Source of the DNA: Comamonas sp. BIGb0152
GTDB taxonomy: Bacteria; Pseudomonadota; Gammaproteobacteria; Burkholderiales; Burkholderiaceae_C
Direction of reading: 5' to 3'
Assembly (NCBI RefSeq): GCF_024809975.1
Contig: NZ_JANUDY010000002.1
Span: 186,001 to 250,000, forward strand
Length of the DNA: 64,000 nt
Position 1 is the stretch's first letter. Each line of letters starts with the position of its first letter. The notes under the pieces were generated by a model. That model worked only from the letters and a program-made list of their open reading frames with translations, was not told where the DNA came from and made no database searches. Positions 54,800-61,371 of the stretch are shown here, in pieces. The translations under genes and the position numbers were made by a program.

Positions 54800-54940
54800 A
54801 AATTTCCTAATTGTTCCGTGAACGTAGTTTGGTGGAAACTAACTTTTTTGTAGAACAATCTTTATGCCGATGCGTCAGGATTGACAATCAGTCACATTGG
54901 GCGTTGTCCGAGAGCAACTTTCTATCGGTTGTAAAAATTT

Positions 54941-54966
54941 GTCAATCACTGAAATTAGTGATGGGG
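54941..54966 (-). promoter_or_regulatory. Palindromic motif upstream of sorting-tail gene A
   Basis: ATCACT-GAAATT-AGTGAT (54945-54962) is a perfect 6-6-6 inverted repeat inside GTCAATCACTGAAATTAGTG. A close copy occurs upstream of sorting-tail gene C at 59594-59619. Confidence 0.65.
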
Positions 54967-55030
54967 TAAACTCCAATTGTTGTTAGCAAAAGTTGGTAGG
55001 GTGCCTGCCGCTAGGAATGTAGTGGCTAAC

Positions 55031-55055
55031 AAAAAACCGCCCGGAGGCGGTTGGC
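55031..55055 (-). terminator. Terminator of sorting-tail gene B
   Basis: Minus-strand AACCGCC-TCCG-GGCGGTT is followed by TTTTTTG. Confidence 0.85.
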
Positions 55056-55078
55056 TGTCACTCTGTCACTCTGTCACT
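55055..55078. repeat. Three tandem 8-bp repeats
   Basis: CTGTCACT occurs three times in a row just past the stop of sorting-tail gene B. It looks like a slippage tract. Confidence 0.85.
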
Positions 55079-55080
55079 GG

Positions 55081-56037
55081 TCATTGCTTGCGGCGTCTGG
55101 AGAAGCCCGCTATGCCAGCCAAGCCAATCATTGGCGTCAGAGCCAGCAGCCCGATGGCGCCTAAGCCTGGCACTGGGGTAGGTGCAGACGGCGCAATCGC
55201 TTGCGGAGTAAGCGTTACGGTGGCAATGGAGCAGACTGAAGCTGCGTTGCATGCTTGATACTGGAAGGTCGCAGGTGCTGTGAAGGTGCCTGTCGGCGTG
55301 AACTGAATCTGGCCACCCGAGTAGGCGAGGGCGCCTGCCGCAGCATTTGAGAGTGTCAACGCATATGACGTGTCAAGAGTCACACCCGCTTCGTCATTTG
55401 GCAAAACGTCCAAAGCAGTCGGAGCACTGCGGGAGACCGTGAAGCTGTCGTCGGCAAGCACAGGCGGGCTCACATCTGCATCGTCTAAGCAAACCCGAAA
55501 GAAAGTACCGTATCCTTGACTTGCATGATTTATCGTAAGAGACGTTGTTGTCTCTGGAGGTGCATTCGTGAAGCGAAAAGTACCCGATCCGAACCCGCTT
55601 GTGACAATCAAGTTACCCGAGACGGCCAAAGGATCTGTGGCTGAGGGGCTGGTGGGCAATGGAGTTGGGTCCAGATCTGCGGAGATTGGCGTGTAAGTGC
55701 CCGAGCTGGTTGTGAACGAGGTGTCATCACCAGGGTTGTGCCCACTCATATCAATAGTAATAGATGACGTACGTATTGGATGATCGAACCCAATGGTACA
55801 TGCCACCCCGGCCGTATTATCCATGTCGGTTCCCAGACCAAACCCATCCATGCCTTCATAGTTGAGGGGGTTAAATCCTGGTTCTGTGCATCCAGCTGAC
55901 TGTGTAATGGTGACCGCGCCGTACGTGCCCGCTGTGGTTATGCACTGGTTTGCAGCAAATACATGCCCAAAAGATATGGCTGCGGAAACCCCAACCATTA
56001 AACGTGCACCGCTCAAAAAATTGCATCGACTGGTCAT
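55081..56037 (-). CDS. Exported protein with IPTL/PEP-CTERM-like sorting tail (B)
   Basis: The protein (318 aa) has a signal peptide (ending GHVFAA), a beta-rich N-terminal domain with paired cysteines, then an Ig-like/cadherin-like domain (about residues 195-285: LPNDEAGVTLDTSYALTLS, FQYQACNAASVCSIATV) that is clearly paralogous to one in protein C. The C-terminus is PVPGLGAIGLLALTPMIGLA plus SRRRKQ, a sorting tail with VPGLG in place of VPTLG. AGGAGATATAA precedes the ATG, and an 8-bp inverted repeat sits in the 5' region. Confidence 0.85.
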   Translation of the reverse strand: MTSRCNFLSGARLMVGVSAAISFGHVFAANQCITTAGTYGAVTITQSAGCTEPGFNPLNYEGMDGFGLGTDMDNTAGVACTIGFDHPIRTSSITIDMSGHNPGDDTSFTTSSGTYTPISADLDPTPLPTSPSATDPLAVSGNLIVTSGFGSGTFRFTNAPPETTTSLTINHASQGYGTFFRVCLDDADVSPPVLADDSFTVSRSAPTALDVLPNDEAGVTLDTSYALTLSNAAAGALAYSGGQIQFTPTGTFTAPATFQYQACNAASVCSIATVTLTPQAIAPSAPTPVPGLGAIGLLALTPMIGLAGIAGFSRRRKQ

Positions 56038-56063
56038 TTATATCTCCTGATAGTATTGTTTAA

Positions 56064-56090
56064 TGTGTATACCTCCTTTTACTATACACA
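56064..56090 (-). promoter_or_regulatory. Inverted repeat upstream of sorting-tail gene B
   Basis: TGTGTATA (56064-56071) and TATACACA (56083-56090) with an 11-base spacer, 27 bp before the start codon. It looks like a repressor operator and differs from the palindrome at genes A and C. Confidence 0.55.
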
Positions 56091-56168
56091 CAATTTATAA
56101 CTATCCCAGTCTTTTAAGCAGTGATGGTACTAACCCTGATGCTGAGCTGAGATGCAGCTAGGGAAGGG

Positions 56169-56396
56169 CTAGTTAGCGTTACCTTCCATCTTTCGTCGTA
56201 GTCCTTCGCGGAAGAGGTGGCCACCGATCTCGGCCAGGGAGAACATCTCTTCCTCGGAGATGCTCCCCTCGATCTCACTCATGAACACAGCCAAAAGCGC
56301 CATAGCAGCATCTGGGTCACAGGGGATGCTCAGCTCATCCATGCGCTCAGCCTGCACTCGGAACATTTCGAGGTAGGGATCAACTTATATGGTCAT
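56169..56396 (-). pseudogene. Small gene interrupted at codon 4 by an in-frame TAA
   Basis: A strong GGAGGAAGTC ribosome site precedes ATG at 56396, but the frame reads ATG ACC ATA TAA and then continues open (VDPYLEMFRVQAERMDELSI onward) to the stop at 56169. The open remainder after the next ATG (56366) is 65 aa, acidic and helical (SEIEGSISEEEMFSLAEIGG). One base change would restore a 75-aa protein. It is either a recent nonsense mutant or is rescued by reinitiation at 56366, which has no clear ribosome site. Confidence 0.65.
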
Positions 56397-56431
56397 GACT
56401 TCCTCCTTCTGGAATGCTACAGCGCCGGCAA

Positions 56432-56457
56432 AAGAAAAGCCACCCGGAGGTGGCTTA
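56432..56457 (-). terminator. Terminator between small leftward genes
   Basis: Minus-strand AAGCCACC-TCCG-GGTGGCTT followed by TTCTTTT (stem 56437-56444 / 56449-56456). Confidence 0.75.
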
Positions 56458-56617
56458 TGAGCTAAGTTGGGTCAAAGGGCAGGTCGAGGGTGTCGCCCTT
56501 TTGCTTCATTACTTGGTCAACCATGTCCATAAATCGTGTCCACCCCCGCCTACAACGTAGGTCCCAAAAGGTAACATCCGGCGCAACCGACCAGAAGCTG
56601 ACACTTGGGTTTGAATC

Positions 56618-56941
56618 TCAGTTCGATGAACTTGGCAGAGTGCTGCGCATAAAAATAGATAGGACGAATGGCCAAAACGCAGTGTTCACGACATCGTGCA
56701 GACTTGCGGCCCAGCGCCAGTAGCCTAGGCTATTGATGTCATCCCGCATGTCTAGCAACTCTCCAATGCAAGCGGCAACTACTACAACTGCTACAGGCAA
56801 GAACATGTTGGCGTATTTGCGAAACGCTAACCTTGCCACTAAAAAAATGGCAATGCCTACATAAATATGCAGCGCATCTTTGGAAAGTCCGGTAGCACTA
56901 ACGATTACGAGTTTGACGCTTTGGATAGCGGTTGTTTCCAT
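56618..56941 (-). CDS. Small polytopic membrane protein, 107 aa
   Basis: Three hydrophobic segments (ALHIYVGIAIFLVARLAF; MFLPVAVVVVAACIGELLDM; NTAFWPFVLSIFMRS) with a conserved-looking RWAASLHDVVNTAFWP motif. Similar VanZ-like small membrane proteins occur in proteobacterial prophages. A holin-like role is conceivable but not shown. Confidence 0.6.
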   Translation of the reverse strand: METTAIQSVKLVIVSATGLSKDALHIYVGIAIFLVARLAFRKYANMFLPVAVVVVAACIGELLDMRDDINSLGYWRWAASLHDVVNTAFWPFVLSIFMRSTLPSSSN

Positions 56942-57087
56942 CTTATTTATCTATCTCTGGCATGCAAGGCGCACAAAGGAAATCGTGTTCTGAGTACGTA
57001 TCTGTAAAACTTTAAATGGCTGCTTCGGGTCGAACTGCGATCGTCACTATTGGCCAGAACCTGGCGCTCTAACCTGCGTGGCGATTT

Positions 57088-57606
57088 CTAGTCTGACGGC
57101 GTCCCAATCTGCAGCCGCATCGCTAGGCGCCGGGCGATTGGCAATCCATGTTCATCTTCTGCATTGAGGGCGGCCTGAAGGCGTAGTCCAGGCTGAGGTA
57201 GCGGGCGAAAACCCAACTTGGAATATGCAGGAGCGCACCACGGAACATCAGAAAAAGTGGTCAAAGTCAACGCATCTAGTCCATTCATTAAAGCGTATTC
57301 TGACGCGCTCAGCATAAGCTTTCGACCAACTCCCAATCGTTGCCAAGCCTCATGTACTGACAACTCCCATACGTGAAGTTCATCCTCAAAAACTTCGGCA
57401 TTTATGAACCCAATCAAGTCGTCTGGTCCTGCTTCAGCAACCCAGACCGTATGATTTCGTATGAGTCTTTCATGTTCTGCCTGTGAAATCACAGGTCCGT
57501 TTGCCAACCAGGACAGACCCTCCATGGCGAGGAACAATTTTGCCGCCGATTTTTCTACGAGTGGTAGACCTCCAGCGTCTTGGAGCCGGGCGAGACGAAT
57601 TAACAT
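57088..57606 (-). CDS. GNAT-family N-acetyltransferase (1)
   Basis: The protein is 172 aa from the ATG at 57606. The GNAT fold is visible: VWVAEAGPDDLIGFINAEVF, ELSVHEAWQRLGVGRKLM (acetyl-CoA loop RLGVGR) and FSDVPWCAPAYSKLGFRPL. The substrate is unknown; the YSKLGF end is typical of small-molecule or amino-terminal acetylases. It lies between sorting-tail genes and may modify a toxic compound or a protein. Confidence 0.85.
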   Translation of the reverse strand: MLIRLARLQDAGGLPLVEKSAAKLFLAMEGLSWLANGPVISQAEHERLIRNHTVWVAEAGPDDLIGFINAEVFEDELHVWELSVHEAWQRLGVGRKLMLSASEYALMNGLDALTLTTFSDVPWCAPAYSKLGFRPLPQPGLRLQAALNAEDEHGLPIARRLAMRLQIGTPSD

Positions 57607-57889
57607 GCTTGGCAAAGGAATTTCGGTGTAGCGCGCTGTATTTTATCCGCTTCATTTAGCAGCGCCTTCACTGGAGCTCATAGGGATGAAAACTTCACAC
57701 AGGGTCGTTCTGAACCAAGCGTCATTACCGCATGATGGTATGGGCTGAACTACCGCGTGCAAAACAATAAACGCAGATTGGCATAACCTATCCTGCTCAA
57801 AGGGTAGGGGGCGCTGCCGGGCATTGGCGGAAAGTACCTCGCAGTGGTGCCGCTCCGGAGCGCCACTAGGCTCGCAGTGGCATTGTCTG

Positions 57890-58291
57890 TCAGAAGAACA
57901 CGCGCTCGATCTCCCGAAGCTTTATCACGCCCAGGCCTTGAATCTTCAGCAGGTCCTTGGGCTTCATCGCTTGGAGCTGTTCAACGCTCGTGATCCCGCC
58001 ACGAGCCAGTGCGCGGACCGTTACTGGGGAGAGTGGTTCGTTGAGAGAGGCGCCACTGATATGACGCAGGGGTGACAACACCTGTGCTGGCGTGAACGTC
58101 TGACCTGGGAAAAAGACCGCCTCAATCTGCCGAAATCTGAGCATCGCTATGCCATGCATCTTTAGCAGTTCATTCGGATAAGCTCTCTTGACCCCTTCCA
58201 CGCTGTGCACGCCGTTCTTCGCGAGGACGCGAGTGACGTAACTTGGAAGCAGATCGCCTAGCGGCGTTTCGGATTGTTGTTCGTCGGGCAT
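57890..58291 (-). CDS. Tandem RNA-polymerase-alpha-CTD-like protein (A)
   Basis: This 133 aa protein contains two copies of a ~50-residue helical unit: first LLPSYVTRVLAKNGVHSVEG with LLKMHGIAMLRFRQIE, second LSPVTVRALARGGITSVEQL with LLKIQGLGVIKLREIE. The second reads almost exactly like the DNA-binding C-terminal domain of RNA polymerase alpha (L.s.RAL...GI.tv.qL....dLl.i.glG...l.EI), an HhH-type fold. Alpha-CTD binds UP elements and many activators. The start is uncertain (58291, 58300 or 58303). It is downstream of sorting-tail gene C, after its terminator. Confidence 0.75.
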   Translation of the reverse strand: MPDEQQSETPLGDLLPSYVTRVLAKNGVHSVEGVKRAYPNELLKMHGIAMLRFRQIEAVFFPGQTFTPAQVLSPLRHISGASLNEPLSPVTVRALARGGITSVEQLQAMKPKDLLKIQGLGVIKLREIERVFF

Positions 58292-58344
58292 GCTCAGCAT
58301 CATAGATGGTGCAGCGCTTGACAGCGAGAGGGAAAGAACGGGTG

Positions 58345-58369
58345 TAAAAAAGCCCTCCGAAGAGGGCTC
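58345..58369 (-). terminator. Terminator of sorting-tail gene C
   Basis: Minus-strand AGCCCTC-TTCG-GAGGGCT followed by TTTTT. It is nearly identical to the hairpin at 60689-60711. Confidence 0.85.
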
Positions 58370-58374
58370 ACAGA

Positions 58375-59529
58375 TCAGTTCGATTTCCGTCGGCGCATGA
58401 GGCCCATGGATCCGGCGACTACCCCGGACAGGAGCAGCAGGCCAACACCACCCAGGGTGGGTACGGGCGTTGGTGCAACTGGTGCAATTGCTTGTGGCGT
58501 TATCGTCACTGTGGCAGTAGAACAGAGCGAAGCTGTGTTGCATGCCTGGTATACGAAAGTCACTGGAGCCGTGAAGCTGCTTGTGGGGGTGAACACAATT
58601 TGACTACCAGAGTAGGTGAGGGCGCCGGCTGCAGGATCAGAAAGGGCGAGGGTGTAGGTAGTGTCAAGCGTTACGCCTGCCTCATCATTGCTGATCACAT
58701 TGATGGTAGTGGGCTGTGAGCGCGATGCGGTTACCGCATCGTCTGCCAAAGCAGGCGGTGGCACCGCGCCGCAACCGTTGGATCCTCTTGCCACCCAATT
58801 CACCATGTTCCCCATCAAAATTTCCATGTTGGAGAGAGCAGTTCCTCCTTCAAAACCAGCATCGAAATAGTCGAATGGAGAGAGTGCGATGCATCCGCCA
58901 GTTACTGGGGCCGCAGATATAACAGCAGGGTAAATTGTCCCAGCACCATCAAAAGTTGCAGCCACAGACCACTCTGCACCTATGCCCGTGAGCTGGTATA
59001 CAAATTCACTTCCCCCAGCCATTGAGAATGGATTGGGAAGTCCTGCCACTAGAGGGCTTGCTGCATCAACAATTTGAAGTGGTAAGTTAGTGCCAAAGTC
59101 GGGATCGCCTCCTGATGCGGTCCCTGCAAATAAATTGCATGGAGTGCTCACTGGAGCACTAGCATCAGGAGCTGGTTGGAATAAAAGGGTTGCTGCGTTC
59201 CACTCAGAAATCATGCCCTTTCCGGCAGCCAAAAATTCAGACACTTGGGTGCAGGTGGTGGCGGTATTTGAGTAGATGTGACCTACGATCAACACGTCGT
59301 AGCTTTGAAGTGCCCCCGCATCGATGTCTGATGCCGACACATTAGTCACTGTATTGGCGGCCGCAACCGCTGGAGCGGGGAAGTCAGAATAGGCATCTGA
59401 CCAATAGGCAATGTTCCCTGCATGTGCAGACCCTAGAGCGAACAGAGACATTCCCATGAGACTGATCCACTTGGAGAGCTTGTTGCCTCGGGGTGAGCGC
59501 GGAAGATCTGCGTGTTTGAATAAGTTCAT
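58375..59529 (-). CDS. Exported protein with IPTL/PEP-CTERM-like sorting tail (C)
   Basis: The protein is 384 aa from 59529 (59532 is an alternative ATG). It has a signal peptide (ending GSAHAG), then a GATase/ThuA-like Rossmann-type domain (ALQSYDVLIVGHIYSNTA; VSEFLAAGKGMISEWN), an Ig-like domain paralogous to that of protein B (NDEAGVTLDTTYTLALS, VYQACNTASLCSTATV), and a sorting tail VPTLGGVGLLLLSGVVAG with LMRRRKSN at the end. It carries the same upstream palindrome as gene A. Confidence 0.87.
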   Translation of the reverse strand: MNLFKHADLPRSPRGNKLSKWISLMGMSLFALGSAHAGNIAYWSDAYSDFPAPAVAAANTVTNVSASDIDAGALQSYDVLIVGHIYSNTATTCTQVSEFLAAGKGMISEWNAATLLFQPAPDASAPVSTPCNLFAGTASGGDPDFGTNLPLQIVDAASPLVAGLPNPFSMAGGSEFVYQLTGIGAEWSVAATFDGAGTIYPAVISAAPVTGGCIALSPFDYFDAGFEGGTALSNMEILMGNMVNWVARGSNGCGAVPPPALADDAVTASRSQPTTINVISNDEAGVTLDTTYTLALSDPAAGALTYSGSQIVFTPTSSFTAPVTFVYQACNTASLCSTATVTITPQAIAPVAPTPVPTLGGVGLLLLSGVVAGSMGLMRRRKSN

Positions 59530-59593
59530 CATTTGGCCTATAGGCAGAGTTACTAACAATCAGCCGCCAAATGTCATCGAAATGTTTCAAGGT

Positions 59594-59619
59594 GTCAATA
59601 ACTGAAACTAGTGATAGGG
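59594..59619 (-). promoter_or_regulatory. Palindromic motif upstream of sorting-tail gene C
   Basis: GTCAATAACTGAAACTAGTG followed by ATAGGG; it matches the gene A element at 54941-54966 at all but three positions, including the 6-6-6 inverted repeat with one mismatch. Confidence 0.65.
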
Positions 59620-59725
59620 AAAGCCCGCGTGCATATGCGGCAAGACGCAAAAAAGCCTGCGTCTGCGGGTTGCTGGGTGGGGTGGATGGCGTCCAAGTTC
59701 CGGACATCATCAACTAGGCGAGTGG

Positions 59726-59748
59726 GAAAAAGCCCTCGGGTGAGGGCG
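59726..59748 (-). terminator. Terminator of alpha-CTD-like gene B
   Basis: Minus-strand GCCCTC-ACCC-GAGGGC followed by TTTTTCCC. Confidence 0.8.
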
Positions 59749-59777
59749 GGCGCCTGTCAAAAGATCCATCCGTCACC

Positions 59778-60206
59778 CTACGCCTCGCGCTTCTGCCCCA
59801 TCAAGTACACGCGCTCGATCTCCCGGAGCTTCCCCACGCCGAGGCCATGAATTTTCAACAGCTGTTCGGGTTCCATTGCGACTAGCTTCTCGACTGTCGT
59901 GACCCCGCCGCCAGCCAAGATTCGAACCGTCCCTGGTGACAGAACGCCGTTGAGAGATGAGCCTTCGATGTGACGTATGGGCGAGGAGACTCGCTCTGGC
60001 GTGAATGACGCGCCGGGAAAGAGAACTACCTCAATCTGCTTGAACCTGAGCATGCCGATGCCACGCATCTTCAGTAATCGATTGGGGTAGGCCCTTCGCA
60101 CATCTTCAACTGTATGGATCCCATTCTTTTCAAGAACGAGCTTCACTCGGGGTGGGAGTAGGTCGCCCAGCGGTGTTTCGGGTTGTAGTGCGAGGAGGTC
60201 ATGCAT
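59778..60206 (-). CDS. Tandem RNA-polymerase-alpha-CTD-like protein (B)
   Basis: This 142 aa protein is a paralogue of A with the same two units (LLPPRVKLVLEKNGIHTVED, LLKMRGIGMLRFKQIE; LSPGTVRILAGGGVTTVEKL, LLKIHGLGVGKLREIERVYL). It extends the C-terminus by LMGQKREA. It lies 36 bp downstream of the single-unit protein C in the same direction, so the two are co-transcribed. DNA or activator binding is inferred from resemblance. Confidence 0.75.
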   Translation of the reverse strand: MHDLLALQPETPLGDLLPPRVKLVLEKNGIHTVEDVRRAYPNRLLKMRGIGMLRFKQIEVVLFPGASFTPERVSSPIRHIEGSSLNGVLSPGTVRILAGGGVTTVEKLVAMEPEQLLKIHGLGVGKLREIERVYLMGQKREA

Positions 60207-60242
60207 GCTGTCGCCATCATACGCATGCCCCAGAACCGAATT

Positions 60243-60587
60243 CTAGGTTTTGGAATCTTGTGCAGACTGGTCGTCATACCGTTTCAGATCTACGATGACG
60301 CGCTTAAGAAACGGGCGATACTTCGATTTACCATCAAGCGCGTCACTATCCAACTCATCGCCAAAAGTCGGCACGTAGTACTGACCAGGAAACAGTAGCT
60401 CCTCAATCTTTCTGAAGGTGATAGGGCCAATATCAGGCATCTGCAGAAGTTGTTCAGGGTAGCTCTGCTGCGCTTGCTTGAGCGTCGTAATCCCGTTCCT
60501 GCCCAGAACCCTCCAAAGGGCAGCGGGCAAAATTTCCTTCAGTGCTTCGTCTTCTTGATCTTGAGTCTCGTGGGTCTTCCGATTCAT
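60243..60587 (-). CDS. Single-unit alpha-CTD-like protein (C)
   Basis: The protein is 114 aa from the ATG at 60587. One unit (ILPAALWRVLGRNGITTLKQ, LLQMPDIGPITFRKIEELLF) is followed by PGQYYVPTFGDELDSDALDG and a short basic end (PFLKRVIVDLKRY). It is more diverged than A and B. It lies behind the terminator that follows the sorting-tail relic, mirroring the order of gene C, terminator and protein A. Confidence 0.7.
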   Translation of the reverse strand: MNRKTHETQDQEDEALKEILPAALWRVLGRNGITTLKQAQQSYPEQLLQMPDIGPITFRKIEELLFPGQYYVPTFGDELDSDALDGKSKYRPFLKRVIVDLKRYDDQSAQDSKT

Positions 60588-60688
60588 GCGACGGCATAAT
60601 ACAAATTGGAACTGACCCAAACTTACATTGCCTGCACTTTAGTTGTTTACGCAACATAATTCTTACGAAGATGTAACGAATGTTCGTG

Positions 60689-60711
60689 AAAAAGCCCTCC
60701 GAAGAGGGCTT
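60689..60711 (-). terminator. Terminator following the sorting-tail relic
   Basis: Minus-strand AAGCCCTC-TTCG-GAGGGCTT followed by TTTTC; near-identical to the hairpin after sorting-tail gene C. Confidence 0.8.
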
Positions 60712-60716
60712 CAAGA

Positions 60717-60743
60717 TCAGTTTGATTTCCTTCGGCGCATGAG
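60717..60743 (-). pseudogene. Relic of a fourth sorting-tail gene (last eight codons)
   Basis: Between the GNAT2 stop and the terminator the minus strand still encodes LMRRRKSN then TGA, identical in protein to the end of sorting-tail protein C, with flanking DNA also matching 58372-58402. The rest of the gene is gone and GNAT2 sits in its place. Confidence 0.8.
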
Positions 60744-60744
60744 G

Positions 60745-61224
60745 TCAAACGCGTTTAGCTGGTCCAGGTAGCCGAAAGCGCTTGAAGCGCACGCCATCAA
60801 ACTCCACCTCGCCATCTGCCTGAAATCCAAGTCGAGCAATGCCCTTGAGTCTAGTTCGTGAGAAGGGGAGAAGAATGGTGATGGACTTCAGCCCCATGCT
60901 CGTGAATGCGCGTTTGATGATCTCTTCATAGATGGCTTTGCCGCTTCCCCAGAATCGCGGATGAAGCACTAGTGCCAGGTCGGCATCGCCATCTTCGTTT
61001 TGCAATCCTCCCCAGCCCGCAAATTCATCGTCTATGAAGAATGCCCACGGGCCATAGCCGTGTTCGGCCCACTGGGCATCTTTGGCTTTTATCCATTCCT
61101 TAGCCTTCACCTCGTCATAGTCGGGGCTGCCAAGGGGCATTTGACGCAGCACCTCAGGATGATTGTTGAGCGCGATAATTTCCTGCAAATCGACTTCGGT
61201 AAGTCGCTTGAACTCCAGATTCAT
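60745..61224 (-). CDS. GNAT-family N-acetyltransferase (2)
   Basis: The protein (159 aa) is a RimJ/RimL-like GNAT: NLEFKRLTEVDLQEIIALNN, PWAFFIDDEFAGWGGLQNED, ADLALVLHPRFWGSGKAIYE (acetyl-CoA loop) and SRTRLKGIARLGFQADGEVE. The substrate is unknown. It lies at the outer end of the inverted block, and its stop codon abuts the sorting-tail relic, suggesting it replaced the body of that gene. Confidence 0.82.
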   Translation of the reverse strand: MNLEFKRLTEVDLQEIIALNNHPEVLRQMPLGSPDYDEVKAKEWIKAKDAQWAEHGYGPWAFFIDDEFAGWGGLQNEDGDADLALVLHPRFWGSGKAIYEEIIKRAFTSMGLKSITILLPFSRTRLKGIARLGFQADGEVEFDGVRFKRFRLPGPAKRV

Positions 61225-61371
61225 TGTTCTAAATGTTTTGATCGTTTATCGGTTGGAGCTGAAGGCTATCAGAACTGCGTCACCTTCAGCGCATTGAAGG
61301 CCGCACCAGTGCACTGATTCCTCACCCCCTCTGGGGTTGGACGCTTATGGCACCGGTGGTGACACTGGGGC

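Noticed and set aside
56464..56532. 22-codon minus-strand frame ending before the 56432-56457 terminator
   Set aside because: Weak ribosome site and no recognisable content; it may be the tail of a decayed gene, but an in-frame stop lies upstream.
57838..57880. Direct repeat CTCGCAGTGG and a hairpin downstream of alpha-CTD-like gene A
   Set aside because: Probably a terminator-like structure or chance repeat; no T-run, and no link to an attachment site.
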